The notes under the pieces were generated by a model. The model was not told the origin of the DNA. It made no database searches and saw only the letters and a list, made by a program, of their open reading frames with translations. Below, one piece after another: positions 31,266 to 43,803 of a stretch of 64,000 bases of DNA (position 1 is the stretch's first letter; each line of letters starts with the position of its first letter). Origin of the DNA: Thereva unica (lineage: Eukaryota > Arthropoda > Insecta > Diptera > Therevidae); assembly GCA_949987705.1 (NCBI GenBank), contig OX465281.1, positions 190,451,112-190,515,111 of the forward strand, written 5' to 3'. Position numbers and translations under genes: made by a program.

Positions 31266-32493
31266 AACAAGAACCCAGTCATCAACTAGAAAATATCGAA
31301 TATCACACCTTTCAGCTGAAGAGTGATAAATTGTATAGATTTGTCATTAGAGGCTTGCCATCAACAATCAGTCACGAAGAAATTAAAGCAGACTTAGAAA
31401 AAATGGGACATGAAGTCGCAGGTATTACTAATATATTTAAGATGGTCAAAATTGATGGTGTAAAAGTCAGGAAAACCTTTCCTCTGTTTTACGTCGATTT
31501 AAAACAAAAAGATAACAACAAAGAAGTGTACAATATCAAGAATTTAGCACATTGCGTGGTTAAAATTGAACCACCTAAAAAGTCAAGGGGCATCCCACAA
31601 TGCACGAACTGTCAACAACTCGGACATACCAAGAGCTTCTGCCGACGTCAAAGCAAATGCGTTAAGTGTGCCGAAAACCATCACACGAAACAATGCAAAA
31701 AAGAGCCAGGCAGCGCACCAACATGCGCTCTTTGTCATCAAAAAGGGCATACTGCAAATTATAAAGGATGTCCAGTATATCAGAATAAAATTAAAAGTCA
31801 ACACAAGGATAAAACAAATGTTGTACATCGAATGAAAAAATTACCTGAGCCACAAGCAACAACCACACCTTCTACAGTTGGATTATCTTATGCACAAGTC
31901 AGCAAAATATCTGATGATAAACCAAACCAAGGCAACAAACACATCAGAATTAATAACGAGCCTAATAATGATATCATTAAAATGCTCAGTCAGATTCAAC
32001 AGACACTTAGGGCCGGTTTCACAGTGCGAACTTAAGTATAAAAATTAACTTAAGTTATACTTAAGTATGAATGCCTGTTTCACAGTCGCTACTTAAAATA
32101 TACTTAAGTGTAACTTAAGTAGGCATTTCTCTAGACTTAAGTTTTGCTTAAATCAGAATGCATAGAAAATTCAAATGTCAGTTGATTCCAGTACATTTCA
32201 AGGAAAACGCGATTAAAAGAAAATTTTACATGTAAAGTTCGGCTATTGTAAGTTCATAATTTACAATATTGAAGTGCCGCCGTAAGAAACAAATATAATA
32301 GTAAGAAGAAGAAACAATTGCACTGTGAAACGGAATTTGACTTAAGTTATACTTAAGTGAGACAATTTACTTAAGTTTAAGCAAAACTTAAGTTCGCACT
32401 GTGAAACCGGCCCTTAGTCAGTTAGCAGAAAGAGTGGATAATTTGGAAATCAATTTCAAACCGCCAAGCAAAAAAAGACAGAAAAAACAAAAA
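31266..32493 (+). pseudogene. LINE ORF1, PRE-C2HC and zinc-knuckle part, interrupted by a MITE
   Basis: This continues ORF1 with LYRFVIRGLPSTISHEEI (PRE-C2HC-like domain), then three CCHC-type knuckles: CTNCQQLGHTKSFC, CVKCAENHHTKQC and CALCHQKGHTANYKGC. Such ORF1 proteins bind LINE RNA. The frame enters a MITE at 32010 and resumes after it (QLAERVDNLEINF) to the TGA at 32494, which overlaps the ORF2 ATG. The MITE plus its target duplication therefore breaks an otherwise readable C-terminus. Confidence 0.85.
32010..32413. mobile_element. 404-bp MITE with TTA duplication inside LINE ORF1
   Basis: Inverted ends GGGCCGGTTTCACAGTGCGA are flanked by TTA at 32007-32009 and 32414-32416. Subterminal ACTTAAGT motifs are repeated many times in both orientations. 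TTA duplication suggests a PIF/Harbinger-mobilised MITE. Confidence 0.9.
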
Positions 32494-35155
32494 TGACTAA
32501 CTCGTTCCTACGTATAGTTACATGGAACGCAAATGGGCTCAACCAAAGAGCCCAGGAACTGGAGTTATTTCTCCATACAAACAACATAGATATTGCATTG
32601 ATTTCTGAAACGCACTTCTCTGACAAAAGTTATATCAAAATAAATGGATTCGATTCCTATTGGACAACCCATCCAAGTGGAAGAGCTAGGGGTGGATCAG
32701 CTGTACTAATTAAAAATAATATCAAACATTACCAACAAGAAAACATTCGTGAAAATTACATTCAAGCGACGGTTATTTCAATTAAATATAATGGTGCAGA
32801 TCTAAATATTGCGGCAGCATACTGTCCTCCACGAGATACCCCAACGAAATCTCAATTTACCAACGTCTTCAATAAACTTGGTCCAAGATTCATTATTGGC
32901 GGAGACTACAATATAAAGCATACGGCATGGGGTTCCAGACTAATTTCACCCGGAAAAGGAAATGAACTTCTAAGTGCTATTAACGAAAACAAGTGTGATT
33001 ATCTGTCTTCACGAGGACCAACGTATTGGCCAACGGATGCAGCAAAGATTCCAGATCTTCTTGATTTCTTCATCATAAAAGGTATTTCTTCCAGCTATAC
33101 TCAAGCAGAAGGGATTCATGACTTAACATCTGATCATACACCCGTTCTGCTGTCAATAAGCGCGACAATCATCAAGAAAAAGAAAAAGCAGAATCTCACA
33201 AATAAGTATACAGATTGGGATCTCTTCAGAGAAACACTGGAAGAGCTGGTCAGCTTAAAAGTGAGGCTTAAAAGTAATGAAGAATTGGAACAACAAACAA
33301 ATAACTTCATTGAACACATTCGAATGGCAGCCAGCATAGCAACTCCTGAATTAGAAGACAAAGAAGAGTGTGAAATCAAATACCCGGCCGAAATCAGAGA
33401 ACAAATCAAGCAAAGAAGAAAGGCAAGGAGAATATGGCATCTTACCAGAAATCCTGGTGATAAAACAGCGTTCAATAGAGTAAGTAATTATGTCAATAAA
33501 CTAATTAAAAATTACAAACAGGAATGCTTTGACAACTACCTGAGCGGACTGAGTCCAGAAATGGATAAAGACTACTCATTGTGGAAAGCAACAAGAAAAT
33601 TTAAACGACCCGTAACTCGAATACCACCGCTAAGAAATGCTCAAGGCAGATGGATTCGACAAGACAATGAAAAAGCTGAACTCTTTGCCCAACACCTTGC
33701 AACAGTGTTCCAACCTCATAACATACAATCCAATATTGACATAAGACCTACTTATCAACCAAATCAAGTTTTTAAAAGGTTCACGCCAATGGAGGTTGCC
33801 GAAGTGATCGACAGAAATCTTAATCCAAAAAAAGCAGCAGGAATCGATGGAATATCACCCGGTCTATTCAAGGAACTTCCACGAAAAGCCATCATCATGA
33901 TCACATACTTATTTAATGCCTGCATACGCTTAAAATATGTGCCCAACTGTTTTAAAACGGCCCAAATAATCATGCTGAAGAAACCAGACAAACCTGATGA
34001 AGAAGTAACATCATATAGACCAATTTCATTGCTTCCCATCATTTCTAAATTGTTTGAAAAATTGTTACTAAAACGTCTGAAACCGTTAGTAAACATTCCT
34101 GATTTCCAATTTGGATTCAGGAATAACCATTCCACAATAGATCAAATCCATCGAATCACTGCTGTCATCGAGCAAGCGTTAGAAGAAAAGAAATATTGCC
34201 CTGCCGTATTTCTGGATGTAGCTCAAGCCTTTGACAGGGTTTGGCACGAAGGATTGATATACAAGATGAGCAAACTCCTACCACAAAACTACTGCCAACT
34301 GCTTGAGTCATACCTCTCTAATCGCAAGTTCAGGGTCATCCATGAAGAAGCATATTCTGACTTTTGTCCGATATTAGCGGGAGTTCCGCAGGGAAGCGTA
34401 TTGGGACCTTCCTATACCTGCTTTTTACTGCGGATATTCCAACAACAGATAACACATTTATCGGAGCATTCGCTGATGATACTGTAATTATGTCAACAGA
34501 CGTATCCCAACCAAAAGCGGTGGAAAAACTCCAACGAGCCTTGAATCATGTTAGCAAATGGACAACAGATTGGAAAATCAAGCTTAATGAGGTTAAATCA
34601 GTCCATGTGACATTTACGCTGCGTCGCAAAAACAACAGCTTACACACGTACCTCAATGGGGTGCAAGTACCCCAGGCAGAATCTGCAAAATATCTTGGTC
34701 TACATTTAGACTCAAGACTGAACTGGAAACATCACGTGAGACAAAAAACTGAACAGATTCGATTAAAACAGCGTCAAATGTACTGGCTAATTGGACATCA
34801 CTCCAAAATGAACCTGTATTGCAAAAGACTAATATACCAGTCTATGTTCAAGCCGATATGGATGTATGGTGTGCAGCTCTGGGGTTGTACTCATAAATCT
34901 AATCGAGACGTAATTCAACGCAGCCAAAACAAATTTCTTCGAATGATCACCAACGCTTACCGCTATGTGACTAATAAAGAAATACATGATGATTTGGATA
35001 TAAAATGGATAGAGGAGGTCATCCGCGAATATGCCATTAAACACGAGAAGAGACTTCTGGCCCACACCAACGTTGAGGCTATACAATTATTGGATACCAC
35101 CAACGAAATAAGACGACTCAAAAGAGTAAAACCTCACGAACTGATGCATAATTGA
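32493..35155 (+). pseudogene. Jockey-like LINE ORF2: endonuclease and reverse transcriptase
   Basis: The ATG overlaps the ORF1 stop (ATGA arrangement). Endonuclease motifs: RIVTWNANGL, LISETHF, GGDYNIKHTAWGS and LTSDHTPVLLS. Reverse transcriptase motifs: YRPISLLPIISKLFEKLL, AVFLDVAQAFDRVWHEGL, GVPQGSVLGP and, in the next frame, GAFADDTVIM with both catalytic Asp present. The thumb has KYLGLHLDSRLNWKHHV. No RNase H, as usual for the Jockey clade. A single-base loss near 34408-34415, just after VLGP, shifts the frame; otherwise only the one break is seen, so the copy is recent. Confidence 0.9.
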
Positions 35156-35370
35156 CGAATACTACATACTACGGGAACTGGACACTGGTACAGAAATCCC
35201 ATACAAGTGTATGCTTACTTTAAGACATGCTTAATTTAAGTACTATTGTTAACTATACTAATAAATTAATATTAATTAAGATTGTAGTAACCATACCAAT
35301 AAAGGTGTTTTTAAAAAAAAAAAAAAAAAATAATAATTCAAAAAGAAAACAGTACAAATAATTTACGAGA

Positions 35371-35659
35371 ATGCAAAAAAAAATTGTAAATCGAAAAGGT
35401 CCGTGGCATGAAATGCAACATTTTATTTTGCCTAAAGAAGTTTTCAATCTTTATCATGATGAACAGGAAGAAAACCTGCAAGGTCATTGGACATATGATT
35501 TTAATACCGCTTTTGCAAAAAAATATCCGAAGTGTGCCCTATCTATAGCTGAACATCGTATAAACAATAATTTATATTTTTCAAATAACAGCTTTTTGTG
35601 TTACGCATTTTGTTTGAAATATATCATGGAGGCGGAAGATATAGAAGATTCATCGCTCA
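35371..35659 (+). pseudogene. N-terminal fragment of the large transposon's DDE gene
   Basis: After the LINE, a frame reads MQKKIVNRKGPWHEMQHFIL, then YDFNTAFAKKYPKCALSI and LCYAFCLKYIMEAEDIEDSS. I do not recognise a specific domain. Position and orientation place it upstream of the DDE segments at 40032-41475. It is cut by a TA-flanked foldback element at 35662. Confidence 0.5.
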
Positions 35660-35661
35660 TA

Positions 35662-37072
35662 GTCCATTCAAAACGCGGGTTATGGTGTTCCAAAATAACA
35701 CCGTTAAGAAAACCGAACCCTACACGTTTTTGGGGTCGCTGATCACGAAAATCGAGGTCCCGCGGTCCTAAAACTAGGGCGTCACCCCTAAAAATGCAAA
35801 AAACACCCCTTTTTAGGAGGTTTTCGCGATTATTTCAGTAATAATGAAAACTAATGCGATGAAATGCACTTTTTTAATATTTATTGGCGAAGGTGGTTGA
35901 TTTATACTAACTTAAGGCGAACTTAATGGTAAGGGGCACTCCTAAAGGGTTGAAAGTACCCCTAAATTGGCGAAAAATGGCAAAAATTGTATTTTTTTGT
36001 TTTTTTTTTTTTTTTTCAAATTTATGCTTCAAATTCGATTCTGACTTCATATTTTAAAAAAAACCTTTTTGTATAATCGTACATCACATTACATTCCTCA
36101 CTAAATTAGGTTATTACTTTAACTTCCAAGTAACTGCAATTAAAATTTACTAAAAAACAAATTCGGGTGCAATATCTTAAATATATCTTTGCCTCCGTTT
36201 TTACCTGCCTAAATGTCATTATAAAAAACGGACCACCCCATTATTCAGAAGTACCTCAAATAAATTAGGGTACATATTTCGCAATTATTGTGTGATTGTC
36301 GTTTTTACAAAAATGCAGAGTTTATTTAAAGATTCCACGAAATGAAATATTTCTCAATATATTTTTTTTTCTCTTTAGGGGTGGTTTAACCTCTGTACAA
36401 AGGGGTTTATAGTGAAATGTTCCAAATGTTATAATGATTACAAATGGAAAATTAAATTTAAATGTAAAACAATAAATTTTAATTTGTTTCAATTACAATT
36501 TTAATGTGGGGGTAGTTGTACCCCCTTAAGAGTTGAAAAAATTAATTTTTTTGCTGATAATACCTTTTGAACCAAATTTCAAACAAACAGCAAAAAAAAA
36601 TTTGCAATTTTTTTTATATAAAGTTGTTTTTATTATAGTAAGGGTAGTTTTAACCCCTTAAGGGTTGAAAATAATTTATTTTTGTCTGACTGTACGCCCA
36701 CAATCGAATTTGAAGCATAAACTTGAAAAAAAAAATGTTTACAATTTTTGCCATTTTTGGCCGATTTAGGGGTAGTTTCAACCCTTTAGGATTACCCCTT
36801 AACTTAAAGTTCGCCTTAATTTAGTATAAATAAACCATCTTCGCAAATAAATATTAAAAAAAGTGCATTTCATCGCATTAGTTTTCATTATTACTGAAAT
36901 AATCGCGAAAAACCCCTAAAAAGGGTGTTTTTTTTGCATTTTTAGGGGTGACGCCCTAGTTTTAGGACCGCGGGACCTCGATGTTCGTGATCAGCGACCC
37001 CAAAAACGTGTAGGGTTCGATTTTCTTAACGGTGTTATTTTGGAACACCCCCCCCCCCTTTTTTGGATGGAC
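35662..37072. mobile_element. 1.4-kb foldback element with ~240-bp inverted arms
   Basis: Arms run from GTCCATTC (35662) and to GGATGGAC (37072), with TA on both sides. They match for about 240 bases (GTGTTCCAAAATAACACCGT, CGCTGATCACGAA, GGGGTGACGCCC). The centre is AT-rich with further inverted pieces (TTTAGGGGTAGTTT). No coding sequence. Confidence 0.8.
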
Positions 37073-37786
37073 TAATTAGGCCTGCAGCGAATCCCCAAAA
37101 AGTGCTCTAGAAATGAAAAAAGTGATGGAAATGAGATAACCGGTTGAGACTAATTGCAATCGATAGAGGATGGAAAAATGCATCTACAGTTGATTTTGAC
37201 CGAAGTTTGGACATGGCCAACATATAAAAAAATAATGAAAATGCCTTTTTTTCGTAAGTGCGGTTTGAACGAAATTTTCACTTTATCTCGCTATATCTCA
37301 GTTGATATTGCAGATATCAATTTCAAATTTTAACATAGTCTAGTTTGACTAACTCCCTAAATATAAAACTTTAACCGAACTGCTTACATCATTTAAAAAC
37401 AAAATGGCGAATGTTTAAAAAATTTCCAACAGATTCGTGAGACTTATTTTTCTAATCAAAAAGTTGTGTTATAGATTTTTGAAATTCGCTTTTTTGGCTA
37501 AACTACATTGTAGCCAAATCCTTAAGACAGTTTTCTGTAAATTTTCAGATCAAAATGTCCTTCGGTTCAAAAGTTACAGTAACATTAGTTGACACTCGAC
37601 TTCGTCCGCAACAAACGTTCGGATTTTTAAAATATTTCCTGCTAGTTAATTTTTTTGTTAAAAAGTTACATATAAGTGTTTGATTTTCATCATAAATTTT
37701 TATCCGATTAAGGTTTGATTATATTTTCCTATTGGGTAATTCATTTAATTTGAATTCATTATATTTATTTCTATACAGATCTCAAA

Positions 37787-38835
37787 ATGTCTATTAATGA
37801 CAAAGAAGTGAAGCGTTTTTTTTGTGATATCTTTTTAAACAAGCACGAACTTGCTGTACAAGTAAACAAGAAAGGAATCGATGCTCTTCTTGAGTCTGCT
37901 AACCAAAATAATGATGGTATTTCAAGAAAGTTATTTTCTGCCCGTGATAGTAGCTCTTTGAATCAAATCAAGCTTCATAATGATTGTAGAAGTACGTACA
38001 GGGTGTGGAAAAGGTCTGGGAACGGTTCGATATTTCCTGAAGGGTAGGTTTTCGTGAAAAAAGTTTGTAGAAAAAGTTGCTCAGCTTGGAGGGTAGAATC
38101 ATTTGCACATGAAAGTCACCCCCACCCACTCACCCCCCGCAGGGGGTGGGGGTAACTCTAAAATTTTAAATAGCAATCCCCATTTTTTTTTCACGGATTA
38201 TGATTCTCCGAAGAAAAATATGAAACTTTTGTCTTAAAACTTTTTTCACGAAAACCTACCCTTCAAGAAATATCGAACAATTGCCGGACTATTCCCCACC
38301 CCTAAAAATTCGTTTTGGGGGTGCAGGGAAGCTTCGGATAAAAAAAAAATTTAAGACAAAAGTTTCATATTTTTCTTCGGAGAATCACAATCCGTGATAA
38401 AAAATAGGGGTTGCCATTTAAAATTTTCAGACTTACCCCCACCTCCTGCGAGGGGGTGAGTGGGTGGGGGTGAGTTTCGTGTGCAAACGATTCTACCCTA
38501 CAACCTGAGCAACTTTTGCTACAAACTCTTTTCACGAAAACCTACCCTTCAGGAAATATCGAACCGTTCCCAGACCTTTTCCACACCCTGTATATACAAT
38601 AAAAAGGCGCGGACTCGGAAAAGTTCAAAATTTGATACTGATACATAGTAACTCACAGAAACGTATACGAAGCACGGGCTCTTTTGACTGGGATAATTTG
38701 TGTTTTATATGTAATCATGGTAATAACTTATCAGCAGTAACATCGAGGCCTTTCCAAATATGTGAAAATATTTTACAAAGCAACAACGTGGCTAAAAATG
38801 TCCGCGATTTACTTACAAAACCCCGAATTTATTAG
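37787..38835 (+). pseudogene. unclassified transposon gene, interrupted by a MITE
   Basis: The frame begins MSINDKEVKRFFCDIFLNKH and runs to LHNDCRSTY, where a MITE is inserted at 37999. Past the MITE, related frames continue with SFDWDNLCFICNHGNN and VTSRPFQICENILQ. C-x-x-C and HxxC pairs suggest a zinc-binding N-terminal region like those of several unclassified arthropod transposon proteins. No catalytic core is recognisable downstream to 39290. Confidence 0.45.
37999..38590. mobile_element. 592-bp MITE with TA duplication
   Basis: Inverted ends CAGGGTGTGGAAAAGGTC are flanked by TA (37997-37998 and 38591-38592). The arms match for about 95 bases; inside lie GC-rich mirror pieces such as CACCCCCCGCAGGGGGTGGG. 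Confidence 0.9.
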
Positions 38836-39962
38836 TGGTCAATGCCAATTATCACAAGCCGTGTTACCCGACATTTTGTACCTACGCGAAGAATGCGGCT
38901 ATCTCAAACAAAAGTGAGACAAAAGAACGTTATTTGTAGAAAATGGCTGCCACCGAGATATGGAAAAATAATAAAAACTCCTTGCAGAACGGAGACATAT
39001 TTTTTTACCTGACTTCCATGCTGAATTTATAACAAATTTACAAAAGCAAGGCACTTCTAAGAATGAAGCTCAAGCAATACTCCCCCATTAAGTGAAATTA
39101 ATTCTTTTGGAAACTGCTTCAGATGGTGTTATATTTCACTCAAAAAAAGGTGTCCTGACATTATTTGTTCGACCAATTGGACCATCTACGAATTACTAAA
39201 AAGAGAAAAAACCGCCAAATGCAATCACAGCATATACATAAGTGATATTAAAATTGATGCTACAAACGATTCAGTAATTTTACACCACGTTGTCGAAAAA
39301 ATCAGGGTATAAATCGATAAAATACCTAAAACTTGCGAATATCCGAACCCATCCGATTTGCAGATCAATTACGCACATAATTTTGTTCTATTTTAACGAT
39401 AAAAAATTATATGTAGTTTTGCTACTCGTGTACTTTGCAACGGCTACAATGTCGAGTGTCAACAAATGTTACTGTAACTTTTGAACCGGAGGACATTTTG
39501 ATCTGAAAATTTACAGAAAACTACCTAAAGGATTTGGCTACAATGTAGTTTAGCCAAAAAAGCGAATTTCAAAAATCTATAACACAACTTTTTGATTAGA
39601 AAAAAAATCTCACGAATCTGTTGGAAATTTTTTAAACATTCGCCATTTTGTTTTTAAATGATGTAACCAGTTCGGTTAAAGTTTTATATTTAGGGAGTTA
39701 GTCAAACTAGACTATGTTAAAATTTGAAATTGATATCTGCAATATCAACTGAGATATAGCGAGATAAAGTGAAAATTTCGTTCAAACCGCACTTACGAAA
39801 AAAAGGCATTTTCATTATTTTTTTATATGTTGGCCATGTCCAAACTTCGGTCAAAATCAACTGTAGATGCATTTTTCCATCCTCTATCGATTGCAATTAG
39901 TCTCAACCGGTTATCTCATTTCCATCACTTCGAGCGAAAAAATGGGATGCGTTGCAGGCCTA

Positions 39963-41475
39963 AATAGGGCAAGGGATAATTGAAGAAATGATATCTTACA
40001 AAAAGGACCGACCGCTGTAAAGCTTGAAAAATTGAAATCTGCAAGTGAAAATAATATTATTTCCTTAAAAGCAGGTAACTTGAATTACACTCCAAGCTCA
40101 CAAATTTTAAGGCAAATAAAGTTTGAAGAGTCCCAAAAAGGTGATCTTAGTAGCGATTTTATTAAATTTTTAATACTGTTAAAACAAAAATATGACGAGG
40201 AAATAATAGGCACAAAAATCAAAGGCTCAAAAATCAAGAATTCAAGAATTCGGATTTTTTCCTATAAATATAATTCTCTATTCAGAATTGCAATTAATGT
40301 ACTTCTTATGTCAAAAGAAAAATAATGGGAGTTTATACTTTGACGCAACAGGCTCGATAATATCAATTCCACCTTATTTAAAGCACATTCCACCTATCTT
40401 TTATTATTCCATGGTAATGCAAGGTTGGGATAATGTTACACTTTTTCCAGTTGCAGAATTTATTTCGAGTAAGCACGATGTAATTGCTATAAGGCATTTT
40501 ACTGATGTTTTTTATAATAGTCTAAAAGAATTGTCCAATAAAAGAGTGATCAAAATTGAAACAGGTTTCAGTCTTGCTTTACTACAATCTATATGCTTAA
40601 CATTTAATGAAAAAACTTTATATGAGTTTATGCGCTTTTTATACATATATAATAATTGAAAAAAAGAAAGAAGAAATATCAAATGTAACTATTTTACATA
40701 TTTGTAGTTCGCATTTTATAAAAACCGTTTCTTTAAAACTTTTGAAATGTTATCCGGACAAACATAAACAAACTGATGAAAGAAATCTAGCATTAAGGTT
40801 AGTAGCATATATGGTGCATTGTAGAAATTTGGAAGAAGCTGATCAATATTTAGTAATAATTGTACGTGTTTTTGGATTGCAATATAAAACTGTTGATTTT
40901 GAAGGATTAATAGATTATATCTCTGATTTAAAATTGCAATATACCATTGAATGTTGTAATGATGAAAATGAAGACAACGAACTATTAAAAAAAAAACATT
41001 TGTTTTGATTCTGAAAAAAATATGCCACCTTATTACTATCATTTTAAAAGTAGAATGACAGAGATTAAAAACAAAAGCCGTTTAACTGATAAAAATAATA
41101 AGTTTTACAATGAGAAATTCATCAGCTATTTATTTGATTTTATATTTGTTTATTGCAACTCTTATTCATTACTTAGGAAAGAGAAGAGATAGCAATGTTC
41201 ACGTAGAAAATCATTTCAATAAACAAAAAAATAAATTATTGCAAAACAAAAATATTCAAATACCTAGATTTATATTAAGAAATCAAGAATACATTAAAGG
41301 ACGATTAGTTGAAAGGGAATTTAATTTAAATTCATCTGATGTACAAAACAGGAAAAAGAGAAATCTTAAAGATGTTACCGAAAATTGGAGAAATCTGAAA
41401 GGGAAATTTAATCGTCATTTTAAGAAGCTAAAATTTTATGATGCTAAAAATCAGGAAAAATTAAAGAAGAAATAA
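39963..41475 (+). pseudogene. DDE transposase of the large transposon (Mutator-like, broken)
   Basis: Consecutive frames give one protein with shifts near 40288, 40650 and 41010. Landmarks are IGQGIIEEMISYKK, LNYTPSSQILRQIKFEESQK, GSLYFDATGSIISIPPYL (first catalytic Asp), IKIETGFSLALLQSICLTFN, a C-x-x-x-H motif in VTILHICSSHFIKTVS, and SNVHVENHFNKQKNKLL with the presumed catalytic Glu. In relatives I recall, the second site is T-D-F-S; here it is T-G-F-S, so the second Asp is missing. The C..H motif inserted between second Asp and Glu is shared by Mutator, hAT and related transposases. Superfamily assignment is tentative. Confidence 0.65.
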
Positions 41476-41869
41476 AGTTTCTGACAGTGAAGGTTAAAAT
41501 ATTGATTTTGAAAAAAATTATGAAAATACTATGACTGCTGAAAATTGTAAAATTGATATACCTAAAGGCTGAAAAAAAATCGCAACAAATATTGAATTTG
41601 AAGAAACAAAAAACTATTTTCACCCCAAAAATATAACTTAAAAAATAAAATGTTCAACAAAAAATATGGGAAAGTAAAAATAAAATGAAAAAAGCAGTTG
41701 AGTTTTAAACGAAAAAAAGAATTATCCACTGAAACAATAAAAAAAGATACAAACCTAAATTTAAAGAATAAAAGTGACAAATTTGTAGTAACGAATGTTA
41801 AAAAAGTACTAAAGAAGCCAAGTCATATATATTACATTTATGACAATTTTTTTAATCATCGTTTCGATT

Positions 41870-42430
41870 ATCCACCAGTTCCTTATCCAAATGTTGAATG
41901 AATGATAAACAATATCAGCCTAAGACATTCTGATTTTAAACGTTTGCAACCGTACAAAGGTATTTATGAGTGGATGAATGATGATATGTATTATAAATTC
42001 TTTTTTCAGTTTGATGCCAAATATTGGGCAAAGAAGAGAAAATTGATAATAATTGTTTTACTCAATCAATAAAAGACAATACATACTACGTCTATAGCAC
42101 AAGTCAATATGGCTCGCAAACAAAAAATAATTAACAGTGACTTGATCCTGATAACTATTGCCAAGGATGGTCATTGGTCATTAATTTTGTACATTCTATC
42201 CTTAAAAATAATGTTATACTTCGACTATATACAATTCACTCACTCTTCCAACGGAAATTATAAATGGTATTTTAACTGTTGTTTGGAAAATTATAGATTC
42301 TAACTTCGAAGCTAAAGATTTTTTAATTTATACTCCTACAGATATAACTTCACAAAAGTTACTTTCTAGAGTTGATGATGTGCAAGGAGGGCCTACATGA
42401 TAGCTTCTGGCAATGTCATATAATTTAAAG
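41870..42430 (+). pseudogene. Ulp1-like cysteine protease domain, decayed
   Basis: Frames contain LQPYKGIYEWMND, then ILITIAKDGHWSLILYIL with the expected His, KIMLYFDYIQF with the Asp position, and finally a QGGPYMIA-like end where Ulp1 enzymes usually have CG-P/V-x-x-x. The Cys codon appears changed. Ulp1 proteases cleave SUMO-like modifiers and recur in several large eukaryotic transposons. Several frameshifts separate the pieces. Confidence 0.55.
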
Positions 42431-42474
42431 AAGACAATATGGATATAGTAAGAATATATTAGATAGCAAATATA

Positions 42475-42738
42475 TTGTACTCAATGGAAAAAGTACCTGA
42501 GACTAACCAAAATATTAATTTATTAAAACAACAAAATATTAAAAATGATGATGATCCGTTAATATGTTATGAAATTAATGATGGTACTGAAATTCCAAAT
42601 AGAATAGCTATAATAAATTTCATGCCAAATATTAAAGTTATTAAAGATAAACCTCCTATGCAATATGACACTACATTTAATTTTATCAAAGTTTTATATT
42701 TTATACTAGTTACAGAAAAGAATTGTTTAAGACATTAA
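42475..42738 (+). other. small frame of unknown function
   Basis: An 87-codon frame beginning MYSMEKVPETNQN sits between the Ulp1 segment and the right inverted repeat. No motif is recognised; it may be the C-terminal tail of the transposon protein or chance. Confidence 0.25.
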
Positions 42739-42972
42739 AAAAATATATTTATTTTATAATACCTACTAATATATAAAAAAAATTGTTAATTGCAATAATA
42801 TACAAAACCAAAACGTCCTGCTTTAAAATAAGCGTATTTAATTGTAAAGTGCATATAATATTTAAAAAGATTATATTTAACAATTAATAATACATTAACT
42901 TATTATTTCACTTTAATTCTTTTATAAAATTATTCACTCCTTCTTTGAAATAAATGTTTTTATTTATAGTAA

Positions 42973-43158
42973 AATTTTCGTTCTATTTTATAATTACGCT
43001 CGAAGACAAATTAAATCGTATATCGCTCAGAACCATAGAACTATCCTGAAATTTTTACACAATCTTCCTCGCACATACAGATACATAAAACAAATAATTT
43101 AAATGAGGGATATTAGCTTTTTATTTGATAAAAACTAATTTGTTTTTGGACTTTTTAA
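42973..43158 (-). repeat. right long inverted repeat, inner part
   Basis: This is the reverse complement of about 26990-27182 (GGTTCTGAAG..., AAAATTTTCG and GATAAAAACTAATTTG landmarks). It is continued beyond the piggyBac at 47149-47285. Confidence 0.75.
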
Positions 43159-43803
43159 TTAACCCTTCGCATGCCTGGTGGGGTCTGAGGGACCCACTTG
43201 ATACAAAACCTGTCATATCTTTCTAAATACAAGGTTAGGTGAACTGTCGCTCTTGGTAGCTTCCGTTTATGAACTAGCCGTGAAAACAATCCCCTTTTCG
43301 CAGTCCGGCGCTGGCTCCTTTGTGAGAAGGACGTGCGTAAAGGGATTTGGGGTCTGGTAGGCCCCACCAGGCATTGGACGTGACTTTTTTCCGGTGAGTT
43401 TTTTTGATTTTTTTGCTGATAATAATAATTGTTTATACTTATAAATGACATAATACCATAATATTTACTTTTATACATACATACATATAATGTATAGTGG
43501 CGACAAAATACGAAAAACTACTTCAACCAAAAGTATACTTTCAGCAGGCGTTGAATTTAATTCAGCAATCGCTGAATTTTTGTTTTGACATGAATATGTC
43601 TTATCCCTGGATTCTATTCAAAAGAATGTGCGGAACGGAAATCGTCACATTTCTTGACTCATTTTGTTTGTGTTTTGCTTTGTTTATTCTTTCGTCTTCA
43701 TTGGGTGGACTTTTTTTTGTTCAATCGCTGCGAGTTTTTGTTCAAAGAGTGAGAAAAAGTGTCGAGGATTTTTTACTTTGTGTGAGATTTTTTAAACAGC
43801 TTA

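Larger units (their letters stand above)
30547..35331 (+). mobile_element. full-length Jockey-like LINE with 14-bp target duplication
   Basis: AATAATTCAAAAAG occurs at 30533-30546 and 35332-35345. Between them lies a complete element: a 5' UTR starting TCATTTGCACGG, ORF1, ORF2, a short 3' UTR with an AATAAA near 35298, and an A18 tail at 35313-35330. It interrupts the transposon gene downstream of the USP segment. Small frameshifts and one MITE inactivate it. Confidence 0.9.
37079..39960 (+). mobile_element. 2.9-kb TA-flanked transposon with ~540-bp inverted repeats
   Basis: Ends GGCCTGCA and TGCAGGCC are flanked by TA (37077-37078 and 39961-39962). Arms at 37079-37610 and about 39430-39960 are nearly identical inverted copies (for example GTTTGGACATGGCCAACATA). 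The interior holds a decayed plus-strand gene and a nested MITE. Confidence 0.8.

Noticed and set aside
38088..38160. C- and G-rich runs that might form quadruplexes or a CpG island
   Set aside because: They are the mirrored arms of the 592-bp MITE; no promoter context.
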